Shown piece by piece: positions 1-9,622 of a stretch of 64,000 nucleotides of DNA. The notes under the pieces were generated by a model that was not told where the DNA came from, made no database searches, and worked only from the letters and a program-made list of their open reading frames with translations. How positions within the stretch are numbered: the stretch's first letter is position 1; each line of letters starts with the position of its first letter. The position numbers and the translations under genes are program-made. This stretch comes from M3007 sp964539805 (GTDB lineage Bacteria; Bacteroidota; Bacteroidia; Chitinophagales; Saprospiraceae): NCBI GenBank assembly GCA_964539805.1, contig CAZIKN010000012.1, positions 1-64,000 of the forward strand, given 5' to 3'.

Positions 1-124
1 GATGCTGTTGATAGTATCGCCCGATATGTGTTCCTTCGAAATTTGTCCTTTTTTTCAATCGTTTTATATGAATTTGATGTTTCGTACCGCCCTATTTGCT
101 CCCGATAGCACAAGGTTTACTGTT

Positions 125-3100
125 ATGGAAAAATTTTGCTATCTTAGGCCCCAACTCAAATCGGTTCTTTTCACGCCAATATTTATCCTGTTTTTTGCGC
201 TGGCTTTGGCCGCTCCTGCATTAATTTATGCGCAAACTTCTACGCCAGCGGCAGCACCGGCGGGCAAATTCCCGGACAATCCCAAGGAATTTATAGAGAA
301 ATTGGGTGAATATATGACGGCCAGCAAGCGCCCTGATTTGGAAGAGTCCTTTTCGGTGTTCAAAAAGTTGTGCTCCACGGGAGCACTTTCGGAGGCGGAC
401 ATACACCGCGTGGTGCGTGTGGCCAATTTGTTGGGCTACCAGAATTTATCGCCATATCCCTATTACCTGAACTATATTAACGCCGTTTCGGCGGCGCGAA
501 GTGATGCAGACAGTTCCCTTTTTAACCGTTGGCACAACTTCGCGGAGCAGGTGATTGCGGGTGTTGACAAGGGCAAGGCCAAGCCTATTGGTTCATTTTT
601 GGAGTTTTCGGCTGATTTTATGGAACATCGCGCCCTAAAAACAGGTGAAGGCGGCTCGGTAACCTGGAAAGTTAAGGGTGGCAAATTCCTTTTTGACTAC
701 GTGGACAAAGTGCCCATGTTGCGTTGTGACGGCATTAATTTAGTGGGTTTTCGTAAAAATGACTCTATTGCCATTTTGGATACTAAAGGCTTTTACCTGC
801 CTTTTGATGGCCTTTGGAAGGGCGAGGGCGGCAAAGTGACCTGGGCTGGCACCGGTATTGATTCAACGGTGTATGCCAAATTGGGCAATTACAAAGTGGA
901 ATCCGTAAAGCCCCTGTTTAAATGCGACACTGCCACTTTGTATTATCCCTTGTATTTTAATACTTTGCCTATTCTTGGCCGTTTTGAGCACAACATCGTT
1001 GTGGACAACAAGGCGGGCATCCAATTTCCTGTGTTTGAGTCATTCGAAAAAACACTAAACGTCAAAAAAATCGGGGAAGGCATTGAATACACCGGAGGTT
1101 TCAAATTGGCGGGCAATTCCTTGTATGGTTATGGATCGCGCAATGAGCCTGCACAATTGAACATTTTCAACAAAAAACGGGAAAAAATCTTTTACGGGAG
1201 AGGCCCGCTTTTCATCATCAAGCGCGAAATAAGCATTGTGGCCGAAAACGTGGATGCCAAACTCTACATGGATAGCGACAGTCTTTTCCACCCATCTGCC
1301 GATTTTCGTGTGGATATTCCCAAGCAGATCATTACCCTGGCAAGGGGCGAAAAAGGCTCTTCCAAGAACCCGTTTTTCTCTTCCTTTTACAACATGAACC
1401 TGAATACCGACAAGGTAGCCTGGTATGTTGCGAGTGACTCCCTTGAAATCGGATCGCGCGTGGCTTCAGCCGCCAAAGGGGTGCCGCAGTCCACCACTTT
1501 TGAAAGCAGCAACTTTTTTGACATGGCGGATTACAACCGTATGCAAAACATAGCCACCAAAAACCCTATTTCTACCTTGTTCATTTTGTCCCGGGAACAA
1601 GGCTCCAACATCGTTTCAGATGAGGCGTTTGCTCAGGCACTGAATCCAAAATTTGATTTTACGAGCATACAAACCCTTCTGGCCCAGATGGTTACGGAAG
1701 GTTATATCAACTATTACTTTGAGCGGCATGAAATAGAATTGCGCGATAAACTCACCCACTATGCTTTGGCCAGTCAGGGCAAAAAGGACTTTGACGCCAT
1801 CAAAATAGAATCACTCAGTGACAAGGCCAATGCACGCCTTAACCTGAAAACAAAAGAAACAGAGGTGTTTGAGGTACGCAACCTGGAACTGAGCAAACGC
1901 CAGCGCGTAGCCCTCATACCCAATCAAAACCAGATCACTCTGCTGGAAAACAGAGATATGCGCTTTACCGGGCGTTTGTTTGGAGGCTTTGCCCTGTTTG
2001 AGGGCAAGGATATGCATTTTACCTATTCCAAGTATCAGGTAGAGTTTGACTCCGTCCAGCACCTTGATTTTTATTTGCCAACAGGCAACGTGGACCCCAA
2101 GACCAACCAGCAAACCGCAGTTGCCATGAACTCTACGGTGGAGCGAGTCTCCGGTGTATTGCTTGTTGATGCGCCTAACAACAAAGCTGGCCGGGAAGAA
2201 TTAGCCATTTTCCCATCCCTTCAAAGCAAAAAGAACAGCTTTGTGTATTATGACCGGCCTGAGACACAAAAAGGTGTTTACACGCGCGATTCATTTTATT
2301 TCAAACTTGACCCGTTCAGTTTCAATGGCTTAGATAGCTATACCAAAGAACAGATTTTCTTTAAGGGAGAAATGGTGCCCGCAACTATTTTCCCACCGTT
2401 CAAGGAAACCATTGTTGTTCGCGATGAGGACAAATCATTTGGTTTCAAACACAAAACACCCCCTGCGGGCTATTCTACCTATTCCAAAAAGGGTAATTAC
2501 ACAGGCGAAATAGACCTCAGCAACAAGGGCTTCTTGGGCAAAGGCACCCTGGAATACCTCACTGCTGATATCGAATCGGAGGATTTGATTTTCCGCCCCA
2601 AACAAACGACTGGCACAGCGCGAAAATTCTTCATGGAGGAAGACCGGGCCAGCGCGGTAAAAGTACCGCAAGCCAAGGGTGAAGCCGTATCAGTGAACTG
2701 GCTGCCATTCAGGGATTCCATGTATGTAACCAGTAAGGAGAAAAGTTTTGAACTGTTCAAGGCCCCAGGCTACACGCATGAGGGTGTGTTGGTATTGACT
2801 CCCTCCGGTTTGAAGGGGCGCGGCAAATTTGAGTGGGATGAAGGCCGTATCCGTTCCAAACTCATTTCTTATGGCCCTTTTGAGGCCCAATCCGATACAG
2901 CGCATGCAGAAATCAAGGCTGGTGGGGGCAAAGAAATTGCCGTGGATGCTCTGAACGTAAGGGCTGATGTCAATTTTGACAAACAAGAAGGTGACTTTAA
3001 GGCCAACAGTGAAGTGGCCAGCACCACTATGCCCAACCTGAAATATCGGACTTCCATGAACGAATTCCATTGGGATATGAAACAGGAAATCGTTACCTTC

Positions 3101-4714
3101 AAGTCAGACCCCAAAAAACCTGCACTATTTGTTAGTACTGATCCAGGCCGCGATACACTTTCGTTTAAAGGGCGTTCTGCTATTTTGGATATAAAAGCCA
3201 ATCGTTTGTCCATTGGTAATGTGGACTCCATACGCTCGGCAGATGCATTTATTTATCCGGACAAAGGAGAAATTGAGATTGAGTCCGGTGGCAAAATGAA
3301 AGAACTGAGCAATGCCAAAATATTAGCGGACACCATTAGCAAGTACCACACTATTACCCGGGCCACGGTGAATATTTCGGGCAAAAATGATTATTCTGCC
3401 AAAGGCTACTACCAGTACAACATACCCGGATATAATCAGGAAATCTTGTTTGACAATATTGAAGGGAAAATGCAAAGCCTTGATGGCAAAGGGGCTAACC
3501 GCCGCATTCAAACCTCTGCGTTTGGCGATATCAAGCAAGAGCAAAACTTCAGAATTGATATAAAAACACTTTACAAAGGTAAAATCTCACTCAATTCGAG
3601 CAAGCCCAATGTGCGTTTTGATGGCTATGCCCAATTGGATGCCCAAAACCTGGGCACCAAAACCTGGTTCTTGGTACAATCAGAGGTGGACCGAAATGCC
3701 CCTGTCATCAATATCAAAAAAGCAAAGGATGACACGCCGGAAGAGAACCCGCTCATTACAGGCTTCTACCTTTCAAAAGACATCGGCGACATGTACCCAC
3801 GTATATTGGCACCTGCCTACGCCCGCGTGGACCGGCCGATCATGGACTGTCAGCAGGTATTCCGCTTTGATGCCAAAAATGACAAGTTCATTTTTGGCGA
3901 CTCTACCAAATTGGTCAAAAACCTGCAATATGGCCCCAAAATGGTTTTTGACAACAAAACCGCCAAAGTAGAGGCTGAAGGCCCGCTCAATATTGGTTCA
4001 GGCTTAAACTACATGAAAATAAAGGCATCAGGGCGGCTGAAATCCGATTTTAGTACCGTAACGGACACCACGGGCTTTGATGTTACAGGCGAGTTTATGA
4101 CCGGAATGGAAATCAAAATCCCACAAAAACTGCTTGATGTGATCACCAATGACATCAAAGCAGCTTCATTTGATGCCCAGGCAGCCATTATCAACACCAA
4201 TCTGCCCTTTTATCAACCCGCACTGAGCGAATTTATTACGGACTCCCTTGACCGGGTGGAAGCCATGGGCAACCTGAACTCCAACGCCGCCATGATCCCC
4301 AAAAAAGACAACAGATATGCCTTTGTGCTGGGCCGCCACCCGGTGCGCTGGAACGTAGAATACCAGTCATTTCTCAGCATGGAGGACAAGATGCCCGTGC
4401 TTTACGTGAATGGTGAGCCTTTGGGCAAAATGCTTACGGCATATGTGGAATATAAAATGCCCACAACAGGTGATGACCGTTTTTACCTTTACCTGAAACC
4501 CAATGCCGACCAGTACTACTTCTTTGGATACCAGTCCGGTGTGCTCAACGTAGTAAGCAACAATACTCGTTTTATGGATGTTTTATTGGGCATGAAAACA
4601 AAAGAAACCCAATTTAAAATGCCTGACGGAGAGGTATATGAGATCATCGCCGCTAACCCTTCCGTTGCCGAAGCTTTCGTCAACAGGGTTCGTTCGGGCA
4701 GGGCCAAAGAGTAA
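125..4714 (+). CDS. Very large exported protein of unknown function
   Basis: About 1,529 residues. I do not recognise a named family. I chose the ATG at 125 because it gives a clean Sec signal peptide (a basic stretch, then a hydrophobic run ending near ALIYAQ, about residue 37), whereas the in-frame starts at 2 and 77 only add a hydrophilic leader. The rest is soluble-looking, rich in beta-type alternation and Lys/Asp/Gly, with many phrases alternating strands and turns, as in long beta-solenoid or repeated beta-sandwich periplasmic proteins. There are no further membrane spans and no T9SS C-terminal sorting domain; the end is charged (GRAKE). It is likely periplasmic or outer-membrane associated. 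It is followed by an independently promoted HD-domain gene 91 bp downstream. Large proteins of this general look occur in Bacteroidota, but I assign no function. Confidence 0.75.
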   Translation: MEKFCYLRPQLKSVLFTPIFILFFALALAAPALIYAQTSTPAAAPAGKFPDNPKEFIEKLGEYMTASKRPDLEESFSVFKKLCSTGALSEADIHRVVRVANLLGYQNLSPYPYYLNYINAVSAARSDADSSLFNRWHNFAEQVIAGVDKGKAKPIGSFLEFSADFMEHRALKTGEGGSVTWKVKGGKFLFDYVDKVPMLRCDGINLVGFRKNDSIAILDTKGFYLPFDGLWKGEGGKVTWAGTGIDSTVYAKLGNYKVESVKPLFKCDTATLYYPLYFNTLPILGRFEHNIVVDNKAGIQFPVFESFEKTLNVKKIGEGIEYTGGFKLAGNSLYGYGSRNEPAQLNIFNKKREKIFYGRGPLFIIKREISIVAENVDAKLYMDSDSLFHPSADFRVDIPKQIITLARGEKGSSKNPFFSSFYNMNLNTDKVAWYVASDSLEIGSRVASAAKGVPQSTTFESSNFFDMADYNRMQNIATKNPISTLFILSREQGSNIVSDEAFAQALNPKFDFTSIQTLLAQMVTEGYINYYFERHEIELRDKLTHYALASQGKKDFDAIKIESLSDKANARLNLKTKETEVFEVRNLELSKRQRVALIPNQNQITLLENRDMRFTGRLFGGFALFEGKDMHFTYSKYQVEFDSVQHLDFYLPTGNVDPKTNQQTAVAMNSTVERVSGVLLVDAPNNKAGREELAIFPSLQSKKNSFVYYDRPETQKGVYTRDSFYFKLDPFSFNGLDSYTKEQIFFKGEMVPATIFPPFKETIVVRDEDKSFGFKHKTPPAGYSTYSKKGNYTGEIDLSNKGFLGKGTLEYLTADIESEDLIFRPKQTTGTARKFFMEEDRASAVKVPQAKGEAVSVNWLPFRDSMYVTSKEKSFELFKAPGYTHEGVLVLTPSGLKGRGKFEWDEGRIRSKLISYGPFEAQSDTAHAEIKAGGGKEIAVDALNVRADVNFDKQEGDFKANSEVASTTMPNLKYRTSMNEFHWDMKQEIVTFKSDPKKPALFVSTDPGRDTLSFKGRSAILDIKANRLSIGNVDSIRSADAFIYPDKGEIEIESGGKMKELSNAKILADTISKYHTITRATVNISGKNDYSAKGYYQYNIPGYNQEILFDNIEGKMQSLDGKGANRRIQTSAFGDIKQEQNFRIDIKTLYKGKISLNSSKPNVRFDGYAQLDAQNLGTKTWFLVQSEVDRNAPVINIKKAKDDTPEENPLITGFYLSKDIGDMYPRILAPAYARVDRPIMDCQQVFRFDAKNDKFIFGDSTKLVKNLQYGPKMVFDNKTAKVEAEGPLNIGSGLNYMKIKASGRLKSDFSTVTDTTGFDVTGEFMTGMEIKIPQKLLDVITNDIKAASFDAQAAIINTNLPFYQPALSEFITDSLDRVEAMGNLNSNAAMIPKKDNRYAFVLGRHPVRWNVEYQSFLSMEDKMPVLYVNGEPLGKMLTAYVEYKMPTTGDDRFYLYLKPNADQYYFFGYQSGVLNVVSNNTRFMDVLLGMKTKETQFKMPDGEVYEIIAANPSVAEAFVNRVRSGRAKE

Positions 4715-4772
4715 GCGCTTTGTTAAATAAAAGGTGGGCAGAATTTAGTTCCATACTTTGGGGAAACGCTGT

Positions 4773-4780
4773 TACCTTTG
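4773..4780 (+). promoter_or_regulatory. Bacteroidota -7 box (TACCTTTG) before the HD-PycTM gene
   Basis: TACCTTTG matches the phylum's -7 consensus TAnnTTTG and lies 25 bp before the ATG at 4806. A good -33 TTTG at the usual 19-21 bp distance is not obvious. It suggests the gene is transcribed separately from the upstream giant gene. Confidence 0.5.
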
Positions 4781-4805
4781 CCAGCCAATTTTTTAACTGC
4801 ACAAC

Positions 4806-6041
4806 ATGACTGTCACTGCGCCATTGCTCAACGAAGCGGAAGAATATGTAAAAGCATATTTTGAGCAGCATATATCATCGGATTATGTGTTTCACGATCT
4901 TGAACATACGGCGCAAACCGTAGCGGCAGCCCGTGTGCTGGCAGAGGGTAACAATATAGAACAGGAGGATATGCTCTTGTTGCAAATAGCCGCTTGGTTT
5001 CATGATACCGGGTATTCTGAAGGGTCTGTGCAACATGAAGAACGCAGTTGCAACAATGCAACACAGTTTTTGCGCGGCAAAATCAGCGAGGAGGCCCTGG
5101 CAAAAGTGATCGGATGCATTATGGCAACCAAAGTGCCGCAGCGCCCCCAAAATATATTGGAGCAGATTATTGGTGATGCAGACCTAAGCCATTTGGGCAT
5201 GGAAAGCTACTGGGATCGTACGGGCAAATACCGTCAGGAGCTTATTGTGACCAAAAGCAACATCATGAGTGAACAGGACTGGGTGGAGTTCGAGATGGAT
5301 TTTATGCTCAAACATGAATATCACACGGAAGTGGCGAGGGAGATGTTCAACAAAAGAAAGGCTAAGCATATTCAGCAATTGATCAAACAAAAGCGCCGCC
5401 TGAACCCGTCCAAGGCTCCTTCTCGCGAAGAATTAGCCTTGTTGGATGACAAAGATAAGGCAGGGAAATTGGATAAGGCGCTCAAAGACACCGAGGACGA
5501 GCTCAAGGTAGCGCGCATGGGCCGGGGCGTGGAAACCATGTATCGCACCACCTATCGCACGCATACCAACCTTAGCGCCATGGCCGATAGTAAAGCCAAC
5601 CTTATGCTTTCTGTCAATGCCATCGTTATCTCCATTTTAGCATCCAACCTGCTTCCGAAGCTGCAAGATCAATTCTCTTGGAAATTGGTGGTGCCCACCC
5701 TGATGCTCACGTTTACCTGTCTGGGGTCCATGGTATATGCTACTTTGGCTACCCGCCCCAAGATAACGGAGGGCCGTGTCACCCGAGAAGCTATAAAAGC
5801 ACGCAAAGCCAACTTGTTATTTTTTGGAAATTTCTACAATATGTCACTGACTGATTTTCAGTGGGGCGTAAATGAAATGTTGAAAGATTCCGAGTTTTTG
5901 TATAGTTCCATGAGCCGTGACCTCTACTATTTGGGCATTGTTTTGGCCAAAAAGTACCGCTACCTAAGTATCTGTTACAATATATTTATGTACGGCCTTA
6001 TCATATCAGTAGCAGCTTTTGCCATAGCTTTCACGATTTAG
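4806..6041 (+). CDS. HD-domain phosphohydrolase fused to Pycsar-type membrane domain (PycTM)
   Basis: 411 residues. Residues 20-180 form an HD phosphohydrolase domain: His34 (DLEHT), the His66-Asp67 pair (WFHDTGY) and Asp124/Asp126 (GDAD) are the expected metal ligands. A charged linker (about 190-240) leads into a domain resembling DUF5706/PycTM, with a conserved-looking segment around 245-270 and membrane spans near 264-285, 294-316 and 386-411. Such domains are the membrane-damaging effectors of Pycsar anti-phage systems, which are triggered by cCMP or cUMP. HD-PycTM fusions without a cyclase are, to my knowledge, widespread in Bacteroidota, so this may be a housekeeping nucleotide-responsive protein. 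No nucleotide cyclase lies nearby. HD domains of this type hydrolyse nucleotides; the substrate is unknown. The family call is firm, the defence role is not. Confidence 0.85.
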   Translation: MTVTAPLLNEAEEYVKAYFEQHISSDYVFHDLEHTAQTVAAARVLAEGNNIEQEDMLLLQIAAWFHDTGYSEGSVQHEERSCNNATQFLRGKISEEALAKVIGCIMATKVPQRPQNILEQIIGDADLSHLGMESYWDRTGKYRQELIVTKSNIMSEQDWVEFEMDFMLKHEYHTEVAREMFNKRKAKHIQQLIKQKRRLNPSKAPSREELALLDDKDKAGKLDKALKDTEDELKVARMGRGVETMYRTTYRTHTNLSAMADSKANLMLSVNAIVISILASNLLPKLQDQFSWKLVVPTLMLTFTCLGSMVYATLATRPKITEGRVTREAIKARKANLLFFGNFYNMSLTDFQWGVNEMLKDSEFLYSSMSRDLYYLGIVLAKKYRYLSICYNIFMYGLIISVAAFAIAFTI

Positions 6042-6103
6042 TCCACAACCATGATTGTTAAGCAATTATTAGGCTTGTTCAGCGAATAATCAGGTTCCCA
6101 TAA

Positions 6104-6847
6104 ATGACCGCAAGATCACTCGTCATTATTCCTACCTACAACGAATGCGAAAACGTTGAGGCTATTATCAGGGCTGTTTTCGGACAAGCTGAGCATTTTC
6201 ACGTCCTTGTTGTTGATGATGGCTCTCCAGATGGCACGGCACAGATCGTCCAGAACCTGATGGACAGTGATTTTAAGAACCGATTACATTTGTTGGAGCG
6301 AGCAGGGAAATTGGGTCTCGGCACTGCTTACATAGCGGGCTTTCGCTGGGGCCTTATCAATGGTTACGATTATTTCTTCGAGATGGATGCCGATTTTTCG
6401 CACAATCCTAATGATTTGTCGCGTTTGTTGGCCACATGTCGTGATGAGGATGCAGGAGTCTCCGTCGGTTCAAGGTATTGCGCTGGTGGTGATGTCAAGG
6501 ATTGGCCTTTTGACCGCATATTCCTTTCACGGGGCGCCTCCCTTTATGTGCGCTTTGTGCTGTGGATGCCAGTAGCCGACCCAACGGCAGGTTTTATTTG
6601 TTATCAGCGTAAAGTATTGGAAACGATAGATTTGGACCGCATACACTTTGTTGGTTACGCCTTCCAGATCGAAATGAAATTTGCAGCCTACACCCTTGGA
6701 TTCAAGGTAAAGGAGGTGCCTATTATATTTAAGGACCGGGAAAAAGGTAAGTCCAAAATGTCCTTAAAAATCATTCGGGAAGCTATTTTGGGAGTGCTCC
6801 AAATGCGTGCTTTCGCATGGAGAAAAGGCTATGGCCATAGCGCATGA
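6104..6847 (+). CDS. Polyprenol monophosphomannose synthase (GT2 family)
   Basis: 247 residues, a typical length for the soluble DPM1-like class. It should transfer mannose (or another hexose) from the GDP-sugar to polyprenyl phosphate on the inner face of the membrane, giving a lipid-linked sugar donor for glycosylation. Visible GT2 features are the N-terminal IPTYNE, VVDDGSPDGT (nucleotide binding), the metal-binding FEMDADFSHNP motif, GSRYCAGG and the DPTAGF segment before GYAFQIE. There is no C-terminal membrane domain. It starts 62 bp after the HD-PycTM stop and may be co-transcribed. Protein O-mannosylation of exported proteins is known in Bacteroidota, so the T9SS cargo in this window are plausible beneficiaries; that link is inference. 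Confidence 0.88.
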   Translation: MTARSLVIIPTYNECENVEAIIRAVFGQAEHFHVLVVDDGSPDGTAQIVQNLMDSDFKNRLHLLERAGKLGLGTAYIAGFRWGLINGYDYFFEMDADFSHNPNDLSRLLATCRDEDAGVSVGSRYCAGGDVKDWPFDRIFLSRGASLYVRFVLWMPVADPTAGFICYQRKVLETIDLDRIHFVGYAFQIEMKFAAYTLGFKVKEVPIIFKDREKGKSKMSLKIIREAILGVLQMRAFAWRKGYGHSA

Positions 6848-7009
6848 GGCGATATATGCCATGCTGTAAATGGTAATTACCCAAAATCATTGATACAAAT
6901 CAACTTCCAGGTCAGCCAATCAACAAGCGATTATCCCGGTAATATTGGTGCTTTTGTCCGCCACGAACCTTTTTTATGATTACTTTTTTAACTTCCTCAT
7001 CATGTTTTC

Positions 7010-7017
7010 TACTTTTG
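7010..7017 (+). promoter_or_regulatory. -7 box (TACTTTTG) before the DUF6029 gene
   Basis: TACTTTTG fits TAnnTTTG. A run of T at about 6984-6989 sits roughly where the -33 box should be. It lies 25 bp before the ATG at 7043 and supports that start. Confidence 0.55.
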
Positions 7018-7042
7018 TCGCCATTATCCGTATCTATTGTAC

Positions 7043-8755
7043 ATGAAATACCTTTACCTTTTTATTCTTTTTACGCTGTGTGCCTCTGGGCTTTATGCCC
7101 AAAATAATACCCGCATCTCGGGCAGTATTCAAACCAATGGTAATTTTTTTATTCGAGATTCCGCTATTGGGGCTTTCAACACCCCGCAATACGACTTTCA
7201 AAAATATGGTGCCGAATCGTGGATTACGCTCAACTATTCAGGTGCAAACGGCCTAAATGCTGGCCTGCGTCTGGATGTATTTAATAATTCCAACCTGCTG
7301 AATGCCAACGGCTCCTACACCGATGAGGGGATAGGCCGATGGTTTGTCCAAAAAACCATAGACAAGTTTGACTTGTCAGGCGGTTATTTGTACGATCAGA
7401 TTGGATCGGGCATTATATTTAGGGCCTATGAAGAACGTAGTTTGTTGATTGACAATGCTTTATATGGTGTTCGTTTAGGCTACAACTTTAACGAAAACTG
7501 GAAAATTAAAGCCTTTACAGGCCGCACCAAACAACAGTTTACCCGATACAGTTCCGTTGTACGTGGGGGGGCGCTGGAAGGCTTTATCAAGCCGGACTCT
7601 GCCAAAAGCCTGACTTTTGCGCCAGGGATCGGGGTTGTGGGCCGCACTTTTGGTGATGGCATCATCAAAAACGTAACGGACGAAATTTCCCTTTACAGGG
7701 GTACCGACCGCGAAGGCGCACAATACAATACCTATTCGGCCAGTATTTACAATACCATGACAGCGGGCAACTTTACCTGGTATGTAGAGGCTGCAGGCAA
7801 AACAAAGGATGTGATGTTCAACCCCTTTGCCACGCGCTCCACCGTAAATCCGCTGACTGGTGAAATTGAAACTATAACAGGCAAGCTGACCAACCGCGAA
7901 GGATACACCGTGTACAGCAGCCTTTCTTATGCACAAAAAGGATTAGGCATCACTTTGGAAGTAAAAAGAACCAAGGATTTTGCCTCTCGTGCCGATCCAT
8001 TCTCCTTTGCTGTTCAAGGCCCCATGAATTTTCTGCCACCCATGGCCAAACAAAATACCTATCGCCTGACGGCGCGTTTTGCACCCGCAACGCAGGAATT
8101 TGGGGAGCAGGCCATACAGTTGGACATGAAATATGCCCTGAACAAACGCCTCAGTCTGGGCCTCAACCTCTCTGACATCAAGAACTTGGATGGTCGTGAG
8201 CTTTATCGCGAAATAGCGCCTGAATTTACCTATAAATACAAGCGGAAATGGCAGCTTATTGGCGGGGTCCAATTGCTGAAATATGATATTTTTGTATATC
8301 AGCAAAAGCGCGATAAAGAGGACAAAAACGACCCCTTGGCCTTCCTTGGTGGCGGTGATGCCGATTATGTGGATGCCCTTACGCCTTACGCCGAATGGCT
8401 CTACCGCTTTACACCGCGCCGATCTTTACGCGTGGAGGCACAATATTTGGTCACGGATGACGAGTTTGGCTCCTGGGTCAACGGGCTGGTGGAAGTAGGA
8501 CTTGCACCCCACTGGCTGATTTATGCGTCAGATATGTACAAACTCAAGCACAAGGGCGATGAAACGCCTGATCCGGACAAAATCAAATATGATGGCATCC
8601 ACTACCCTTCTGTGGGAGTGGTATATACGCACAAGGCCAACCGCTTCTCCTTGGCCTACGTTAAGCAGGTTGAGGGTATCAACTGTGCTGGAGGTATCTG
8701 CCGTTTGGAACCTACCTTTCACGGGGTTCGCTTGAATGTAAACTCTTCATTTTAA
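7043..8755 (+). CDS. DUF6029-type outer-membrane beta-barrel protein
   Basis: 570 residues. The signal peptide ends at about SGLYAQ (residue 20). The mature part is made of alternating aromatic/polar strands (for example GAESWITLNYSG, GLNAGLRLDVF, FDLSGGYLYDQ) and ends in a C-terminal Phe (NVNSSF), the usual ending of an outer-membrane barrel. It matches the Bacteroidota DUF6029 family, for which I know no defined substrate. The start at ATG 7043 is preferred over a TTG two codons earlier. The gene sits 24 bp upstream of an Omp28-family lipoprotein. That pairing recurs in Bacteroidota and suggests a shared envelope function. Confidence 0.8.
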   Translation: MKYLYLFILFTLCASGLYAQNNTRISGSIQTNGNFFIRDSAIGAFNTPQYDFQKYGAESWITLNYSGANGLNAGLRLDVFNNSNLLNANGSYTDEGIGRWFVQKTIDKFDLSGGYLYDQIGSGIIFRAYEERSLLIDNALYGVRLGYNFNENWKIKAFTGRTKQQFTRYSSVVRGGALEGFIKPDSAKSLTFAPGIGVVGRTFGDGIIKNVTDEISLYRGTDREGAQYNTYSASIYNTMTAGNFTWYVEAAGKTKDVMFNPFATRSTVNPLTGEIETITGKLTNREGYTVYSSLSYAQKGLGITLEVKRTKDFASRADPFSFAVQGPMNFLPPMAKQNTYRLTARFAPATQEFGEQAIQLDMKYALNKRLSLGLNLSDIKNLDGRELYREIAPEFTYKYKRKWQLIGGVQLLKYDIFVYQQKRDKEDKNDPLAFLGGGDADYVDALTPYAEWLYRFTPRRSLRVEAQYLVTDDEFGSWVNGLVEVGLAPHWLIYASDMYKLKHKGDETPDPDKIKYDGIHYPSVGVVYTHKANRFSLAYVKQVEGINCAGGICRLEPTFHGVRLNVNSSF

Positions 8756-8779
8756 CAACAAATTCATAACGTTTATATC

Positions 8780-9592
8780 ATGAAAAAGAATCTCTTGTTT
8801 TTTGCTACTATCATTTTGTTATCATTGGGTTGCAAAGAAAAACCCATAGTATTCGACAGCCCTGTCACCACCACCCGCAAGGTACTGGTGGAAGAGCTCA
8901 CCGGCGTGCGCTGCACGCAATGCCCCAATGGCGCACGGGTGCTGGAGGAGCTACAGGCTAAATACGGCAAAGAGAACATGATCGTTGTGTCCATCCATGC
9001 TGCGGGCAATTTTTCTGTTCCATACACCGAAAACAAATATGATTTCAGAAATCCTGCTAGTGAGGCTATCAAGCAGTTTATTGGCCCTTCATTGGGGTAC
9101 CCTACTGCATCTATCAATCGAGACTTGCCTGAGGGTTCCGCCAATATTTTCAGCCTGCAAACAAAATGGGCCGGTGTTATTGCCAATGAATTTTTGCAGG
9201 ATTACAACCTTGACCTTGTTATGGCCAATTCATACGACAGCACCTCGCGGCGCTTGTCCACCAACCTGATTATTTCACCCCAAAAGACACTCACAGGGGA
9301 TCACTATGTCAGCGTATTGTTGTTAGAAGACAAAATCAAGGACTATCAGTTGGATAATGGGGTTAAAATCCCGGAATACATCCATCGCCACGTACTGCGC
9401 ACAGCCCTCACGGCACCTACGGGTGATGCGCTTGGTGAGCCACTCAAAGCAGACGCGCTTATTCCTCGCTCCTACACCTTTACTATTCCTGCGGAATGGA
9501 ATGTGGATAACTGCAGTGTGGTCGCGTTTGTGCATCATGGTGGCACGCCGGACAAGGAAATATTGCAGGCCATCGAGAAAAAAGTAAAGTAA
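8780..9592 (+). CDS. Omp28-related lipoprotein with thioredoxin-like fold
   Basis: 270 residues. It has a lipoprotein signal with the lipobox Cys in LLSLGCKEK. After about 35 residues comes VLVEELTGVRCTQCPNG, a thioredoxin-like strand-helix with a CxxC pair (CTQC), then a long region with alternating strands, as in the Omp28 family first described from Porphyromonas gingivalis. The family is surface or outer-membrane anchored; a redox or adhesion role has been suggested but not settled. It is second in a probable operon after the DUF6029 barrel gene (24 bp gap). The stop is followed closely by the VanX-like lipoprotein gene. Confidence 0.85.
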   Translation: MKKNLLFFATIILLSLGCKEKPIVFDSPVTTTRKVLVEELTGVRCTQCPNGARVLEELQAKYGKENMIVVSIHAAGNFSVPYTENKYDFRNPASEAIKQFIGPSLGYPTASINRDLPEGSANIFSLQTKWAGVIANEFLQDYNLDLVMANSYDSTSRRLSTNLIISPQKTLTGDHYVSVLLLEDKIKDYQLDNGVKIPEYIHRHVLRTALTAPTGDALGEPLKADALIPRSYTFTIPAEWNVDNCSVVAFVHHGGTPDKEILQAIEKKVK

Positions 9593-9622
9593 GGGTAAAG
9601 GGATTTTATGCATTTTTGCAGG

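Noticed and set aside
2..124. In-frame ATG codons upstream of the giant gene
   Set aside because: They only add a hydrophilic leader in front of a clear signal peptide that starts at 125.
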